NCBI RefSeq assembly: GCF_964059025.1
Contig: NZ_OZ060376.1
Location: 62,392 to 126,391, forward strand
Length of the DNA: 64,000 nt
Direction: 5' to 3'
Source of the DNA: Buchnera aphidicola (Myzocallis carpini)
Lineage (GTDB): Bacteria > Pseudomonadota > Gammaproteobacteria > Enterobacterales > Enterobacteriaceae
Below the pieces are notes generated by a model. That model did not search any database and was not told the DNA's origin. It worked only from the letters and a program-made list of their open reading frames with translations. Below are positions 29,801 to 38,438 of this stretch, piece after piece (the stretch's first letter is position 1; the number at the start of each line of letters is the position of its first letter). The translations under genes were made by a program, and so were the position numbers.

Positions 29801-30166
29801 TATCTTTTGATCTTGAATATAAAAACTATCACCACAACCACAAAATCTTTTTATTTTATCGTTCATAAATGTAATACTCATATTTATTCCATCTTTTTTA
29901 ATAAAATCAATTTTTGTTTTATCCATAATATACATGTATTTTTCTGGAATGTATATTACAATATTATCTTGGTTATATACATAATATTTTTGAATATTTT
30001 TTTTTTGAGAATTTGTTAGTAAGGATAATGAATATTTAAATCCAGCACAACCAGATTTTTTAATTTTAATTTCTATAGCCTGAATATTTTTTTTTTTTTT
30101 AATAATCGATTTAAGATATTTTTTTGCTAATTTTGTAATTGTAATTCCTGACCATTCATTTTTCAT
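29786..30166 (-). CDS. sufA: Iron-sulfur cluster carrier SufA
   Basis: An A-type Fe-S carrier of 126 residues. The three conserved cysteines are in KKSGCAGFKYSL near residue 44 and FCGCGDSFYI near 110. The start MKNEWSGITITKLAKKYL resembles the SufA pattern WQGLTLTPAA more than ErpA, hence the name, but ErpA/IscA paralogues are close. It would pass clusters to enzymes such as complex I in this window. A 14-base T tract on the plus strand (30087-30100) encodes IKKKKN in frame. No other suf gene is adjacent. Confidence 0.85.
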   Translation of the reverse strand: MKNEWSGITITKLAKKYLKSIIKKKKNIQAIEIKIKKSGCAGFKYSLSLLTNSQKKNIQKYYVYNQDNIVIYIPEKYMYIMDKTKIDFIKKDGINMSITFMNDKIKRFCGCGDSFYIQDQKILPTQ

Positions 30167-30556
30167 ATGTGATATTTTATATTAAATTTTTTAATTACGG
30201 TATTTTATATCATATTATAATTTAAATATTTTTATTTATTTAAATCAAATTATTATAAAATATATTCTTTATTGATGAATAATAGTATTATTTTGATATT
30301 ATATATACTTTTTCTTCATAATATTGATATATTTTCTTATACATATACTCAATATTAGAATTATAATATTTATATGTTTTATATACATTGATGTTATATA
30401 TATTTTTGTAATAATTACATACTTTATTATTATAAAAACTTTGTTATACAATTTATTTATGAATTTCAAAATATTATTACAGATATATATTTTAATTATA
30501 TTTATTTATTATCATTGTAATTAATTTTTAAAAAAATTGTTTTATCAGGAATATGC
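30167..30556. other. Gap of 390 bases between sufA and aroH
   Basis: A divergent intergenic region that should hold promoters for sufA and aroH. A 66-codon frame at 30324-30524 encodes only strings of Ile, Phe, Tyr and Leu with no recognisable motif. It could be a remnant of a membrane protein gene (a ydiK-like gene lies near here in the order I remember) but base composition alone could produce it. I see no tRNA or strong hairpin. Confidence 0.4.
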
Positions 30557-31618
30557 ATGTATTTAAAAAAAATGAAAAAAACAGATGAATTACGTACAAT
30601 ACGGATTGAACCGTTAATTACTCCTACAGATTTAGCAAATCGTTATCCATTAACTGCCGAAATTGTTGATAATATTATTGTAACAAGAAAAAATATTGCT
30701 AATATTATGACTGGTCAAGACAAACGTTTACTGGTAGTAATTGGTCCATGTTCTGTACATGATCCTATTGCTGCTGTAGAATATGCTAATCAATTAAATG
30801 TTTTGCGTAAGAAATATCATGCAACATTAGAAATTATTATGCGAACATATTTTGAAAAACCCAGAACAGTAATTGGTTGGAAAGGTTTAATTTCAGACCC
30901 TAATCTTGATAATAGTTTTAGAGTAAATCATGGTTTATCTATAGCACGTAAATTATTATTAGATATTAACACGATAGGTATTCCAGCAGCAACTGAATTT
31001 TTAGATATTGTTATTGGACAATTTATTGCTGATTTTATTAGTTGGGGTGCAATTGGAGCACGTACTACGGAAAGTCAAATTCATAGAGAAATGGCTTCTG
31101 CTCTTTCTTGTCCTGTAGGTTTTAAAAACGGAACGGATGGTAATGTTGATATTGCAATTGATGCAATTCGAGCTGCTCAAGCAAGACATTTATTTTTTGC
31201 GCCTAATAAAAATGGTAAAATGACTATTAATCATACTAGTGGAAATCCTTTTGCTCATATTATTATGAGAGGTGGAAGGAGTCCTAACTATCATGCAGAT
31301 GATATTAATCTAGCAGTAAAGAAATTAAATGTTTTTAAATTGCCAGAATATTTAATGATTGATTTTAGTCATGGAAATTGTTTAAAACAACATCGTATGC
31401 AATGTGATGTTGCAGAATCTGTTTGTAAACAAATTATAGATGGTTCCAAAAATATTGCAGGTGTTATGATTGAAAGTTTTTTAAAAGAAGGGACACAAAA
31501 TATTTTTTCTCAAAAGAAATTGTCATATGGTCAATCAATTACAGATCCGTGTTTAGGATGGGAAGATAGTGTTTTAGTACTTGAAAAATTAGCAAAAGCT
31601 GTGAATAGTCGATTATAA
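30557..31618 (+). CDS. aroH: 3-deoxy-7-phosphoheptulonate synthase
   Basis: A DAHP synthase of 353 residues that joins phosphoenolpyruvate and erythrose-4-phosphate at the entry of the aromatic pathway. Conserved parts are IGPCSVHDP near residue 67, RTYFEKPRTVIGWKGLISDP near 97-116, GARTTESQIHREMASALS near 169 and DFSHGNCLKQH near 275. The N-terminus KKTDELRTIRIEPLI is closest to E. coli AroH, the tryptophan-sensitive isozyme. The ATG at 30557 has AGGA six bases upstream; a second ATG at 30572 aligns with the E. coli start but has no such site. Confidence 0.95.
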   Translation: MYLKKMKKTDELRTIRIEPLITPTDLANRYPLTAEIVDNIIVTRKNIANIMTGQDKRLLVVIGPCSVHDPIAAVEYANQLNVLRKKYHATLEIIMRTYFEKPRTVIGWKGLISDPNLDNSFRVNHGLSIARKLLLDINTIGIPAATEFLDIVIGQFIADFISWGAIGARTTESQIHREMASALSCPVGFKNGTDGNVDIAIDAIRAAQARHLFFAPNKNGKMTINHTSGNPFAHIIMRGGRSPNYHADDINLAVKKLNVFKLPEYLMIDFSHGNCLKQHRMQCDVAESVCKQIIDGSKNIAGVMIESFLKEGTQNIFSQKKLSYGQSITDPCLGWEDSVLVLEKLAKAVNSRL

Positions 31619-31624
31619 ATTTTC

Positions 31625-31646
31625 ATACCAGTCTTTTGACTGGTAT
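31625..31646 (+). terminator. Hairpin after aroH, probable terminator
   Basis: A perfect 9-bp stem, ATACCAGTC and GACTGGTAT, with a TTTT loop, six bases after the aroH stop. It is compact and relatively G+C-rich for this genome. The next T-rich stretch begins about 15 bases later, so termination may be partial. Confidence 0.65.
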
Positions 31647-31763
31647 ACTCATGGAATATATTTTTAAAAATATTATAAATATATATTTTAATTTTTCAAT
31701 TAATATAATATATGATATTATATTTGATGGTAAAATACTTACATTCAATGATAAGGATTGATA

Positions 31764-33692
31764 ATGCCTGTTATTACATTACTTAATGGAAAAAAACGAG
31801 TATATCAAAATACTATTTCATTAGTAAAAGTAGCAGAAGATATTAGTATAGGATTGTCCAAAAATTCTATTGGAGCTATTGTAAATGGTCAATTAGTAGA
31901 TTTACGATCTATGATTTTATACGATTCTCAAATACATATTTTAACTTATAAAGATAAAAAAGCAATTAATTTTATTAAATATTCTTACATACAATTATTG
32001 TCTTATGCATGTAAAAAAATATGGAAACATTCTAAAATAGGAATCGGTGGTATAACTAAAAACGGTTTTTATTGTGATATTGATATTAACAGTGTTATTA
32101 ATTATGAAAAACTTTCAGAATTAGAATGTATTATGAAAGATTTAATTAATATTCAATATAATATTATACTACAATATATTTTAAAATCAGAAGTTAAAAA
32201 AATATTTTATATAAATAATGAATGTTATAAATTATATTATATTGAAAAAATTTTTTGCAATAAAAAAATAATACCTATTTATTTTCATGAAGAATATTTA
32301 GATATTTATTTAGGTCCTCAAGTTCCTAATATTAAATTTTGTTCTTCTTTTAAATTACAGAATATATCTGGAGCATATTGGGAAAGTAATAAGAATAATA
32401 ACATGTTACATAGAATTTATGGTTTGTGTTGGTTAAACGATAATCAATCTTTAAAATATTTACAAAATGTAGAGAAAATTAAAAATAAAGATCATAGAAT
32501 TTTGAATAAAAAAATGGATTTATATCATAGTTCAGATGTTGCTCCAGGTATGATATTCTGGCATGGAAATGGATTAATTATTTTTCAAGAATTAAAAAAT
32601 TTTATTCGTATTCAATTAAAAAAATGGGAATACGAAGAAGTTCAAACTCCTATAGTAATGAACGAATCGGTTTGGAAAACTAGTGGACATATTGAAAATT
32701 TTTCAGAATTAATGTTTTATGTAGATACAGACAATAAAAGATCTTGTATTAAACCTATGAATTGTCCTGGGCATATATATATATATAATAATGTCTTAAG
32801 ATCATATCGCGATCTTCCAGTACGATTAGCAGAATTTGGAGTATGTCACCGAAATGAAACATCTGGTTCTTTAAATGGTTTATTAAGATTAAAAAGCTTT
32901 ACTCAAGATGATGCACATATATTTTGTACTTTACAACAAGTACAAAGTGAAATTATTAATTGTATTAATATTACTAATGAAATTTATAGAATTTTTGGAT
33001 TTCAAAAAATTCACGTTAAATTTTCTACTAGACCGGAAAAAAGAATCGGAAGTGATACAATATGGGATTATGCAGAAGAAAATTTAAAAAATGCTTTATT
33101 AAAGCATAATATTGATTTTACATATCAAATTGGTGAAGGTGCATTTTATGGACCAAAAATTGAATTCGTTTTAGAAGATCGTTTAAATAGATTGTGGCAA
33201 TGTGGAACAATACAACTTGATTTTTATTTACCAAATAGATTTTCTGCATCGTATATTGATGAAAATAATAAAAAAAAAATACCAATTATAATTCATAGGG
33301 CTATTTTAGGTTCTATAGAACGGTTTATTGGTATTTTATTAGAAGAATATGTAGGTTTTTTACCTACTTGGTTATCTCCTCTGCAAGTGATAGTTGTTAA
33401 TATTAATAATAATAATAATAATTATGCTTTAAAAGTATTTAAAAAATTAGTACAATATAATATTAGAGTAAAGTATGATATAGGTAATGAAAAAATAAAT
33501 TTTAAAATTCGAAAATATACTATGCAGCGTGTTTCTTATATATTAATATGTGGTGATAAAGAATCTTCGACTAATACAGTGAGTGTAAGGTATGGAAATA
33601 ATAATATGATTAATTTAATGAATATTGATCTTTTTATTAAAAAAATAACTTATGAAATTAAAAATTATCTTTTTAATTCTTTGGAGGAATAA
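31764..33692 (+). CDS. thrS: Threonyl-tRNA synthetase with degenerate editing site
   Basis: ThrRS has the standard layout: TGS domain (1-60), editing domain N2 (about 65-225), class II catalytic core (about 245-535) and anticodon-binding domain. It has 642 residues, equal to E. coli, so numbering matches. Catalytic zinc ligands remain: MNCPGH (Cys 334), DDAHIF (His 385) and IIHRAILGS (His 511). In the editing domain, His73 is Tyr, His77 is Gln, Cys182 is Tyr and His186 is Gln (IKYSYIQLL and DIYLGPQV instead of E. coli IRHSCAHLL and DMCRGPHV), so deacylation of Ser-tRNA-Thr is probably lost. The ATG at 31764 follows AAGGA. The frame also opens at TTG 31758. Six AAT repeats at 33405-33422 encode Asn in a linker. 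Confidence 0.97.
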   Translation: MPVITLLNGKKRVYQNTISLVKVAEDISIGLSKNSIGAIVNGQLVDLRSMILYDSQIHILTYKDKKAINFIKYSYIQLLSYACKKIWKHSKIGIGGITKNGFYCDIDINSVINYEKLSELECIMKDLINIQYNIILQYILKSEVKKIFYINNECYKLYYIEKIFCNKKIIPIYFHEEYLDIYLGPQVPNIKFCSSFKLQNISGAYWESNKNNNMLHRIYGLCWLNDNQSLKYLQNVEKIKNKDHRILNKKMDLYHSSDVAPGMIFWHGNGLIIFQELKNFIRIQLKKWEYEEVQTPIVMNESVWKTSGHIENFSELMFYVDTDNKRSCIKPMNCPGHIYIYNNVLRSYRDLPVRLAEFGVCHRNETSGSLNGLLRLKSFTQDDAHIFCTLQQVQSEIINCINITNEIYRIFGFQKIHVKFSTRPEKRIGSDTIWDYAEENLKNALLKHNIDFTYQIGEGAFYGPKIEFVLEDRLNRLWQCGTIQLDFYLPNRFSASYIDENNKKKIPIIIHRAILGSIERFIGILLEEYVGFLPTWLSPLQVIVVNINNNNNNYALKVFKKLVQYNIRVKYDIGNEKINFKIRKYTMQRVSYILICGDKESSTNTVSVRYGNNNMINLMNIDLFIKKITYEIKNYLFNSLEE

Positions 33693-33695
33693 GGT

Positions 33696-34235
33696 ATTAA
33701 ATCTGGAAAACGTATGCAATCTATAAAACAAAACCGTATTAACGATGAAATAAAAGTTCGTGAAGTGAGATTAATTGGTGTGAATAATGAATTAATTGGA
33801 ATTGTGAAAATTGATCAAGCATTACAACAATCTAAACTTTTAAATTTAGATTTGGTTGAGATTAGTCCTAATGCAGTTCCTCCAGTATGTAGAATTATGG
33901 ATTATGGAAAATTTTTATATAAAAAAAGTAAGATTCTTAAAGTACAGAAAAAAAAACAAAAAATCATACAAACGAAAGAAGTAAAATTTCGTCCTGGTAC
34001 TGAAAAGCATGATTATTGTATTAAATTAAAGAGTTTAATACGTTTCTTAAATCACGGTCATAAGGTAAAAGTAACACTACGTTTTCGTGGAAGAGAAATG
34101 GCACATCAAAACATTGGAATTGCAGTACTTAAAAATATTCAAGAAGATTTAAAGAAAGTATCTTTAGTGGAATTTTTCCCATCAAAGATAGAAGGAAGAC
34201 AAATGATTATGATATTATCTCCTAAAAAAAAATAA
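33696..34235 (+). CDS. infC: Translation initiation factor IF-3 with AUU start
   Basis: IF-3 prevents premature subunit joining and proofreads the start codon. The frame upstream of the first ATG (33714) encodes KSGKRM, matching E. coli IF-3 (MKGGKRV) when read from an ATT at 33696. That ATT lies after GGAGGAATAAGGT, nearly the same as the E. coli infC leader. From it the protein has 179 residues (E. coli 180). Motifs are [14 protein letters not shown] [25 protein letters not shown] in the N domain and [12 protein letters not shown] with [15 protein letters not shown] in the C domain. In E. coli the AUU start lets IF-3 repress its own synthesis, which probably applies here. It follows thrS by three bases. 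Confidence 0.95.
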   Translation: MKSGKRMQSIKQNRINDEIKVREVRLIGVNNELIGIVKIDQALQQSKLLNLDLVEISPNAVPPVCRIMDYGKFLYKKSKILKVQKKKQKIIQTKEVKFRPGTEKHDYCIKLKSLIRFLNHGHKVKVTLRFRGREMAHQNIGIAVLKNIQEDLKKVSLVEFFPSKIEGRQMIMILSPKKK

Positions 34236-34268
34236 TTTTCATTCTTTGAAATAGGTAAAAATATTATT

Positions 34269-34466
34269 ATGCCTAAAATGAAAACACTGAAAAGTGCTTT
34301 AAAAAGATTTCGTAGTACAGAATCTGGTAAATTTAAACGTAAACAGTCTAATTTACGACATATTTTAACTAAAAAAACCTCTAAAGTAAAACGACATCTT
34401 AGAAAAAAAATATTAATTTCAAAATCAGATAACATGCATGTTCGAGCATTTTTTCCATATGGGTAA
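34269..34466 (+). CDS. rpmI: 50S ribosomal protein L35
   Basis: A 65-residue basic protein, the same length as E. coli L35. It starts [14 protein letters not shown] (E. coli MPKIKTVRGAAKRF), contains [14 protein letters not shown] and ends HVRAFFPYG, close to the E. coli end. It lies in the conserved infC-rpmI-rplT order. In E. coli, L20 represses rpmI and rplT translation, but I cannot confirm the RNA structure here. Confidence 0.97.
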   Translation: MPKMKTLKSALKRFRSTESGKFKRKQSNLRHILTKKTSKVKRHLRKKILISKSDNMHVRAFFPYG

Positions 34467-34505
34467 TTATTAACGATTTCAATTAAACTTAATAAAGAGG
34501 TATTA

Positions 34506-34862
34506 ATGGCTCGTGTAAAACGAGGTGTAACAGCACATTCACGGCATAAAAAGGTTTTAAAACAAGCAAAAGGATATTATGGTGCTCGTTCGAGAGTATA
34601 TCGCGTTGCAAAACAAGCGGTCATTAAGGCTGGTCAATATGCATATCGTGATAGAAGACAAAAAAAAAGACAATTCCGAAAATTATGGATTACAAGAATT
34701 AATGCTATGGTTCGTAAATATGAAATTTCGTATAGTGAATTTATTTTTAAATTAAAAAAAATGTGTATCCAGATTAATCGTAAAATTTTATCAAATATGG
34801 CTATTTCTAATCCTCATGCATTTGATTTATTAGTCAAAAATGTACAAGAATCCTTGCAATAA
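34506..34862 (+). CDS. rplT: 50S ribosomal protein L20
   Basis: A 118-residue protein, as in E. coli. It begins [20 protein letters not shown], then [17 protein letters not shown] and [21 protein letters not shown], the long basic helix that binds 23S rRNA early in 50S assembly. An AAAGAGG site precedes the ATG. It is followed by a hairpin and then pheS. Confidence 0.98.
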   Translation: MARVKRGVTAHSRHKKVLKQAKGYYGARSRVYRVAKQAVIKAGQYAYRDRRQKKRQFRKLWITRINAMVRKYEISYSEFIFKLKKMCIQINRKILSNMAISNPHAFDLLVKNVQESLQ

Positions 34863-34888
34863 ATATTTTTATATATTCTAAAGAATAG

Positions 34889-34924
34889 ATGTTTAATTTC
34901 AGCTTCCTTTTTTGGAAGCTTTAA
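34889..34924 (+). promoter_or_regulatory. rplT-pheS hairpin with a short Phe-rich frame
   Basis: A 7-bp hairpin, AGCTTCC (34901-34907) and GGAAGCT (34914-34920) with a T6 loop, lies between rplT and pheS. It may end the infC-rpmI-rplT transcript. The same bases carry a short frame, ATG at 34889 to TAA at 34922, reading MFNFSFLFWKL, with four Phe in 11 residues. In E. coli a Phe-rich leader, pheM, precedes the pheST attenuator at this position. Here the frame runs through the hairpin rather than before it, no antiterminator is evident and Phe is common in A+T-rich frames, so the leader reading is tentative while the hairpin is clear. Confidence 0.45.
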
Positions 34925-34964
34925 AAATTATATTAATTTTGGTTACTATTTTGAGTATCTATGT

Positions 34965-35969
34965 ATGGATTTTGATAAAGTAATTTTTTTAAAAAAATTT
35001 AATGTACATTATAATCAAGTGATTACAATCAAGGATTTAGAAAAATTACGTATCCACTATTTAGGTAAAAAAGGTATTGTTGTTACACAAATTAAAAAAA
35101 TTCAATATGTTCCATTATTAGAACGAAAAAAAATTGGTATAATATTTAACGATATAAAAAAATATATTATTAATAAAATTGCTTTAAAAAAAAAAAAAAT
35201 TCAATTATTAAATATACAAAATAAAATACAATTAAAAAAACAAGATTTTTCACTACCTGGAAGAAGAAAAAATATCGGTGCTCTTCATCCTATTACAAAT
35301 ATGATTTATTACATAGAATCCATTTTTGTAAGATTAGGTTTTAAAATTATTCATAATGGATTCGAAATAGAAGATACATATCATAATTTCGATGCTTTAA
35401 ATATTCCTAATTATCATCCTGCGAGACAAAATCAGGATACTTTTTGGTTTGACACAAACCGTTTATTAAGAACTCAAACTTCAAATATGCAAATTCACGA
35501 AATAAAGAAAAAAGAGCTACCGATTAAAATTCTTGTTCCAGGGAAAGTATATCGAAAAGATTATGATTATACACATAGTCCTATGTTTCATCAAGTAGAA
35601 GGGCTTATTATAGATAAAAATATTAATTTTACAAATTTAAAGTGGATTATTAATTATTTTTTAGATTTTCTTTTTAATAAAAAGATGAAGATAAGATTTC
35701 GTTGTTCTTATTTCCCTTTTACTATATTATCTGCAGAAGTAGATATCATGCATACTAATAATAATTGGCTAGAAATATTAGGATGTGGAATGGTACATCC
35801 AGAAATTTTAAATAGATTTAATATTGATTCAAAAAAATATTCAGGATTGGCTTTTGGAATTGGTATTGAAAGAATAATTATGTTATATTATGGAATTGAT
35901 GATTTGCGTTTATTTTTAAAAAATGATTTAAAATTTCTTCAACAATTCAAAAGAAGCAGGTATTATTAA
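34965..35969 (+). CDS. pheS: Phenylalanyl-tRNA synthetase, alpha chain
   Basis: The catalytic alpha subunit of the alpha2beta2 PheRS, 334 residues (E. coli 327). The N-terminal coiled coil (about 1-85) contacts tRNA. It includes LRIHYLGKKGIV and a Lys run. The class II core has HPITNMIYYIESIFVRLGF, FDALNIPNYHPARQNQDTFWF near 140-160 (in parts), LRTQTSNMQIH, HQVEGLIID, and motif 3 GLAFGIGIERIIMLYYGI near 300. A 14-base A tract at 35186-35199 encodes ALKKKKI in frame. Its stop overlaps the pheT start (TAATG). Confidence 0.97.
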   Translation: MDFDKVIFLKKFNVHYNQVITIKDLEKLRIHYLGKKGIVVTQIKKIQYVPLLERKKIGIIFNDIKKYIINKIALKKKKIQLLNIQNKIQLKKQDFSLPGRRKNIGALHPITNMIYYIESIFVRLGFKIIHNGFEIEDTYHNFDALNIPNYHPARQNQDTFWFDTNRLLRTQTSNMQIHEIKKKELPIKILVPGKVYRKDYDYTHSPMFHQVEGLIIDKNINFTNLKWIINYFLDFLFNKKMKIRFRCSYFPFTILSAEVDIMHTNNNWLEILGCGMVHPEILNRFNIDSKKYSGLAFGIGIERIIMLYYGIDDLRLFLKNDLKFLQQFKRSRYY

Positions 35970-38365
35970 TGCGATTGAGTAAACATCTTTTATATAACTG
36001 GATCAATTGTAATATTCATTTTGATACTATCTGTAAACAAATTACATATTCTGGGTTAGAAACAGAGGATATTCAGAATAATATTAATATTTTTCAAAAA
36101 TATCTTGTAATAGGAAAGATAATATTTTCTATTCAACATCCGAATTCTTCATTGTATATGATTTACAAAGTAGCGATTAGTAAGGAAAAAATTTTAAATA
36201 TCGTTTCTGACAATAAATTTTTTTGTCATCATATGAAAGTTGTTGTTGCAAAAATTGGTTCTATATTATCTAATAATAAAATTGTACAAAAAGAAAATAT
36301 ATGTGGTATTATCTCTGAAGGTATTATATGTACTTACAAACATTGCAATATGTTTAATAAAAAAAATGATGTTATTGAATTACTAGACTGTGCTCCAATA
36401 GGTATAAATTTTCAAGATTATTTATTTTATAAAGATCAAATTATTAAAGTAAATGTAACACCAAATAGATTAGATGCATTAGGTGTTTTTGGAATTGCAA
36501 GAGAAGTGGCTATTTTAAATGATTTCAATATGCCTAATATTGCTAATATACCAAGCCCAATAACAATTCAGGAAAAGTGTAATTTACAAGTTAAAATTTC
36601 AGATACTATATACTATACTAGTAGAATTATTAAAAATGTTAATTTAAATATTAAAACACCAATATGGATGAAAGAAAAATTAAGAAGATGTCATATTAAT
36701 TCTGTAAATATTGTGATTGATATTGTAAATTATATTTTTCTAGAATTTGGAAAATCTTTATATGTGTTTAGTTTTTTAAATACTATGCATGATATTGTGT
36801 TACGTTTTGCAGAAGACTCAGAAAAAATTTTTATAAAAAATAAAAATACAATTATTTTAAATAAAAAAATCATAGTTTTATCAAATAAATGTAGTATTTT
36901 ATCATTTTTAGGAAATATGGATTTTAAATATTTCCCGATTCATTTAAATCATAAAAATTTATTTCTTGGTTTTTTATTTGTTGATCCAAAAACAGTTTAT
37001 AATTCTCTTTATGAACTTAAAAAAAAAAATCCTTGTATTCAAAACAATGAATATTATGTTGATACGACTGACCAGATAAAAATTATAGAATATACTACTA
37101 ACCTATTTTTAAAAATCTGTGGAGGTAATGTAGGACCTATAGTTTCTTATGTATCTGAAGATTATCATAAATATATTAATAAAAAAATAACCTTAAACTA
37201 TAAGAATATTCAAAGACTGACAGGATGTAATATTCATTATGATATTATTAGTAAAATTTTAAAAAATTTACAATATTCTATAGAATATACATGTGAACAA
37301 TATTGGAATATTATTCCTCCAACATGGAGATTAGATATTACTATTGAAGAAGATGTCATCTCTGATATTATAAGAATTTATCAATATTCTAATATACCTA
37401 TACAGCCTTTTTATTCTACTCACAATATTATTTCTAATAATATTACTGAAAATTTTTTAAAACGTATTAAATATTTATTAATAGATTTAGGTTATCATGA
37501 AGTGATAAATTATAGTTTTATAGATCCCAAAATACAAAATTTAATATTTCCTAAGAATAATTTTTTATTTTTAAATAATCCTATATCAATAGAAATGTCA
37601 TGTATGCGATATTCTCTTTTACCTGGTTTAATTAAAAATCTCTCTTATCACCAAAATCGGCAGTATGAAGAAGTAAAATTTTTTGAAAGTGGATTATGTT
37701 TTTCTTCTAACCCTAAAAAACATTTGGGTGTGAAACAAGATTTATATTTATCAGGAATTATTGGAAATATTGGTGATAAAAAAAATTGGTTTTTTTCTGC
37801 TAGAAAATTTGATTTTTATGATTTAAAAGGTGATATAGAATCTATATTTGATATTTTAGGCTATTTAGAGAATATAGAATTTAAAAAAATATCTTCACGG
37901 ATTTTACATCCTGAACAAAATTTTGGTATTTTTTTAAATAATCAATATATTGGTTTTTTTGGAGCTTTACATCCTTCTTTATTAAAGTCATTTAATTTAC
38001 AATATTCTGTTTTTTTATTTGAATTATTTTGGGATTTTATAATTTTTCGAGATTTTAATAAAATCAAAAAAATTTCTGAATTTCCACATAGTAGAAGAGA
38101 TATTTCAATTTTAATGAACGAAGATATTGAAGTTAATGAGATTATATTATTTTGTAAAAAAAAATTTATTGATTTATTATCTGAAATTCGCATTTTTGAT
38201 ATATATAGAGGTCACACTATTCCTAATGGTCAAAAAAGTATATCATTAACATTTATTTTTCAAAGTATCGAAAAAACTTTAACAGACCAAGAAATTGATA
38301 ATATGATGTCTTTTTATTTACAAGGTATAAAAAAAAAATTTGGAGCTTCCTTAAGAAAGATATAA
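35969..38365 (+). CDS. pheT: Phenylalanyl-tRNA synthetase, beta chain with degenerate editing site
   Basis: The beta subunit, 798 residues (E. coli 795), with a tRNA-binding-like OB domain (about 40-150), B1/B5 domains, the B3/B4 editing module, a catalytic-like core and the C-terminal anticodon-binding RRM domain (FPHSRRDISILMNE near 705). VTPNRLDALGVFGIAREVAILN near 163 and FESGLCF are conserved. The editing pocket is altered: the His of E. coli GQPMHAFD is Tyr265 (GKSLYVFS), the Glu of LLECAFF is Gly334 (FLGFLF), and HTDAS is CIQNN at 356-360. Clearing of Tyr-tRNA-Phe is therefore unlikely. ihfA, which follows pheT in E. coli, is absent. Confidence 0.96.
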   Translation: MRLSKHLLYNWINCNIHFDTICKQITYSGLETEDIQNNINIFQKYLVIGKIIFSIQHPNSSLYMIYKVAISKEKILNIVSDNKFFCHHMKVVVAKIGSILSNNKIVQKENICGIISEGIICTYKHCNMFNKKNDVIELLDCAPIGINFQDYLFYKDQIIKVNVTPNRLDALGVFGIAREVAILNDFNMPNIANIPSPITIQEKCNLQVKISDTIYYTSRIIKNVNLNIKTPIWMKEKLRRCHINSVNIVIDIVNYIFLEFGKSLYVFSFLNTMHDIVLRFAEDSEKIFIKNKNTIILNKKIIVLSNKCSILSFLGNMDFKYFPIHLNHKNLFLGFLFVDPKTVYNSLYELKKKNPCIQNNEYYVDTTDQIKIIEYTTNLFLKICGGNVGPIVSYVSEDYHKYINKKITLNYKNIQRLTGCNIHYDIISKILKNLQYSIEYTCEQYWNIIPPTWRLDITIEEDVISDIIRIYQYSNIPIQPFYSTHNIISNNITENFLKRIKYLLIDLGYHEVINYSFIDPKIQNLIFPKNNFLFLNNPISIEMSCMRYSLLPGLIKNLSYHQNRQYEEVKFFESGLCFSSNPKKHLGVKQDLYLSGIIGNIGDKKNWFFSARKFDFYDLKGDIESIFDILGYLENIEFKKISSRILHPEQNFGIFLNNQYIGFFGALHPSLLKSFNLQYSVFLFELFWDFIIFRDFNKIKKISEFPHSRRDISILMNEDIEVNEIILFCKKKFIDLLSEIRIFDIYRGHTIPNGQKSISLTFIFQSIEKTLTDQEIDNMMSFYLQGIKKKFGASLRKI

Positions 38366-38438
38366 TTTATGATATATTTTTATATACTAACTTCTAAAAA
38401 TATCAACATGACTGATTTTTTATAATATGAAAAATGAT

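Noticed and set aside
30324..30524. A 66-codon hydrophobic frame between sufA and aroH
   Set aside because: It consists almost only of Ile, Phe, Tyr and Leu, has no Shine-Dalgarno site or family motif, and is what random A+T-rich DNA yields.
34889..34924. Calling the frame before pheS a definite pheM gene
   Set aside because: It runs through the hairpin, has no clear antiterminator and no strong ribosome binding site, so it is only listed as a candidate regulatory element.
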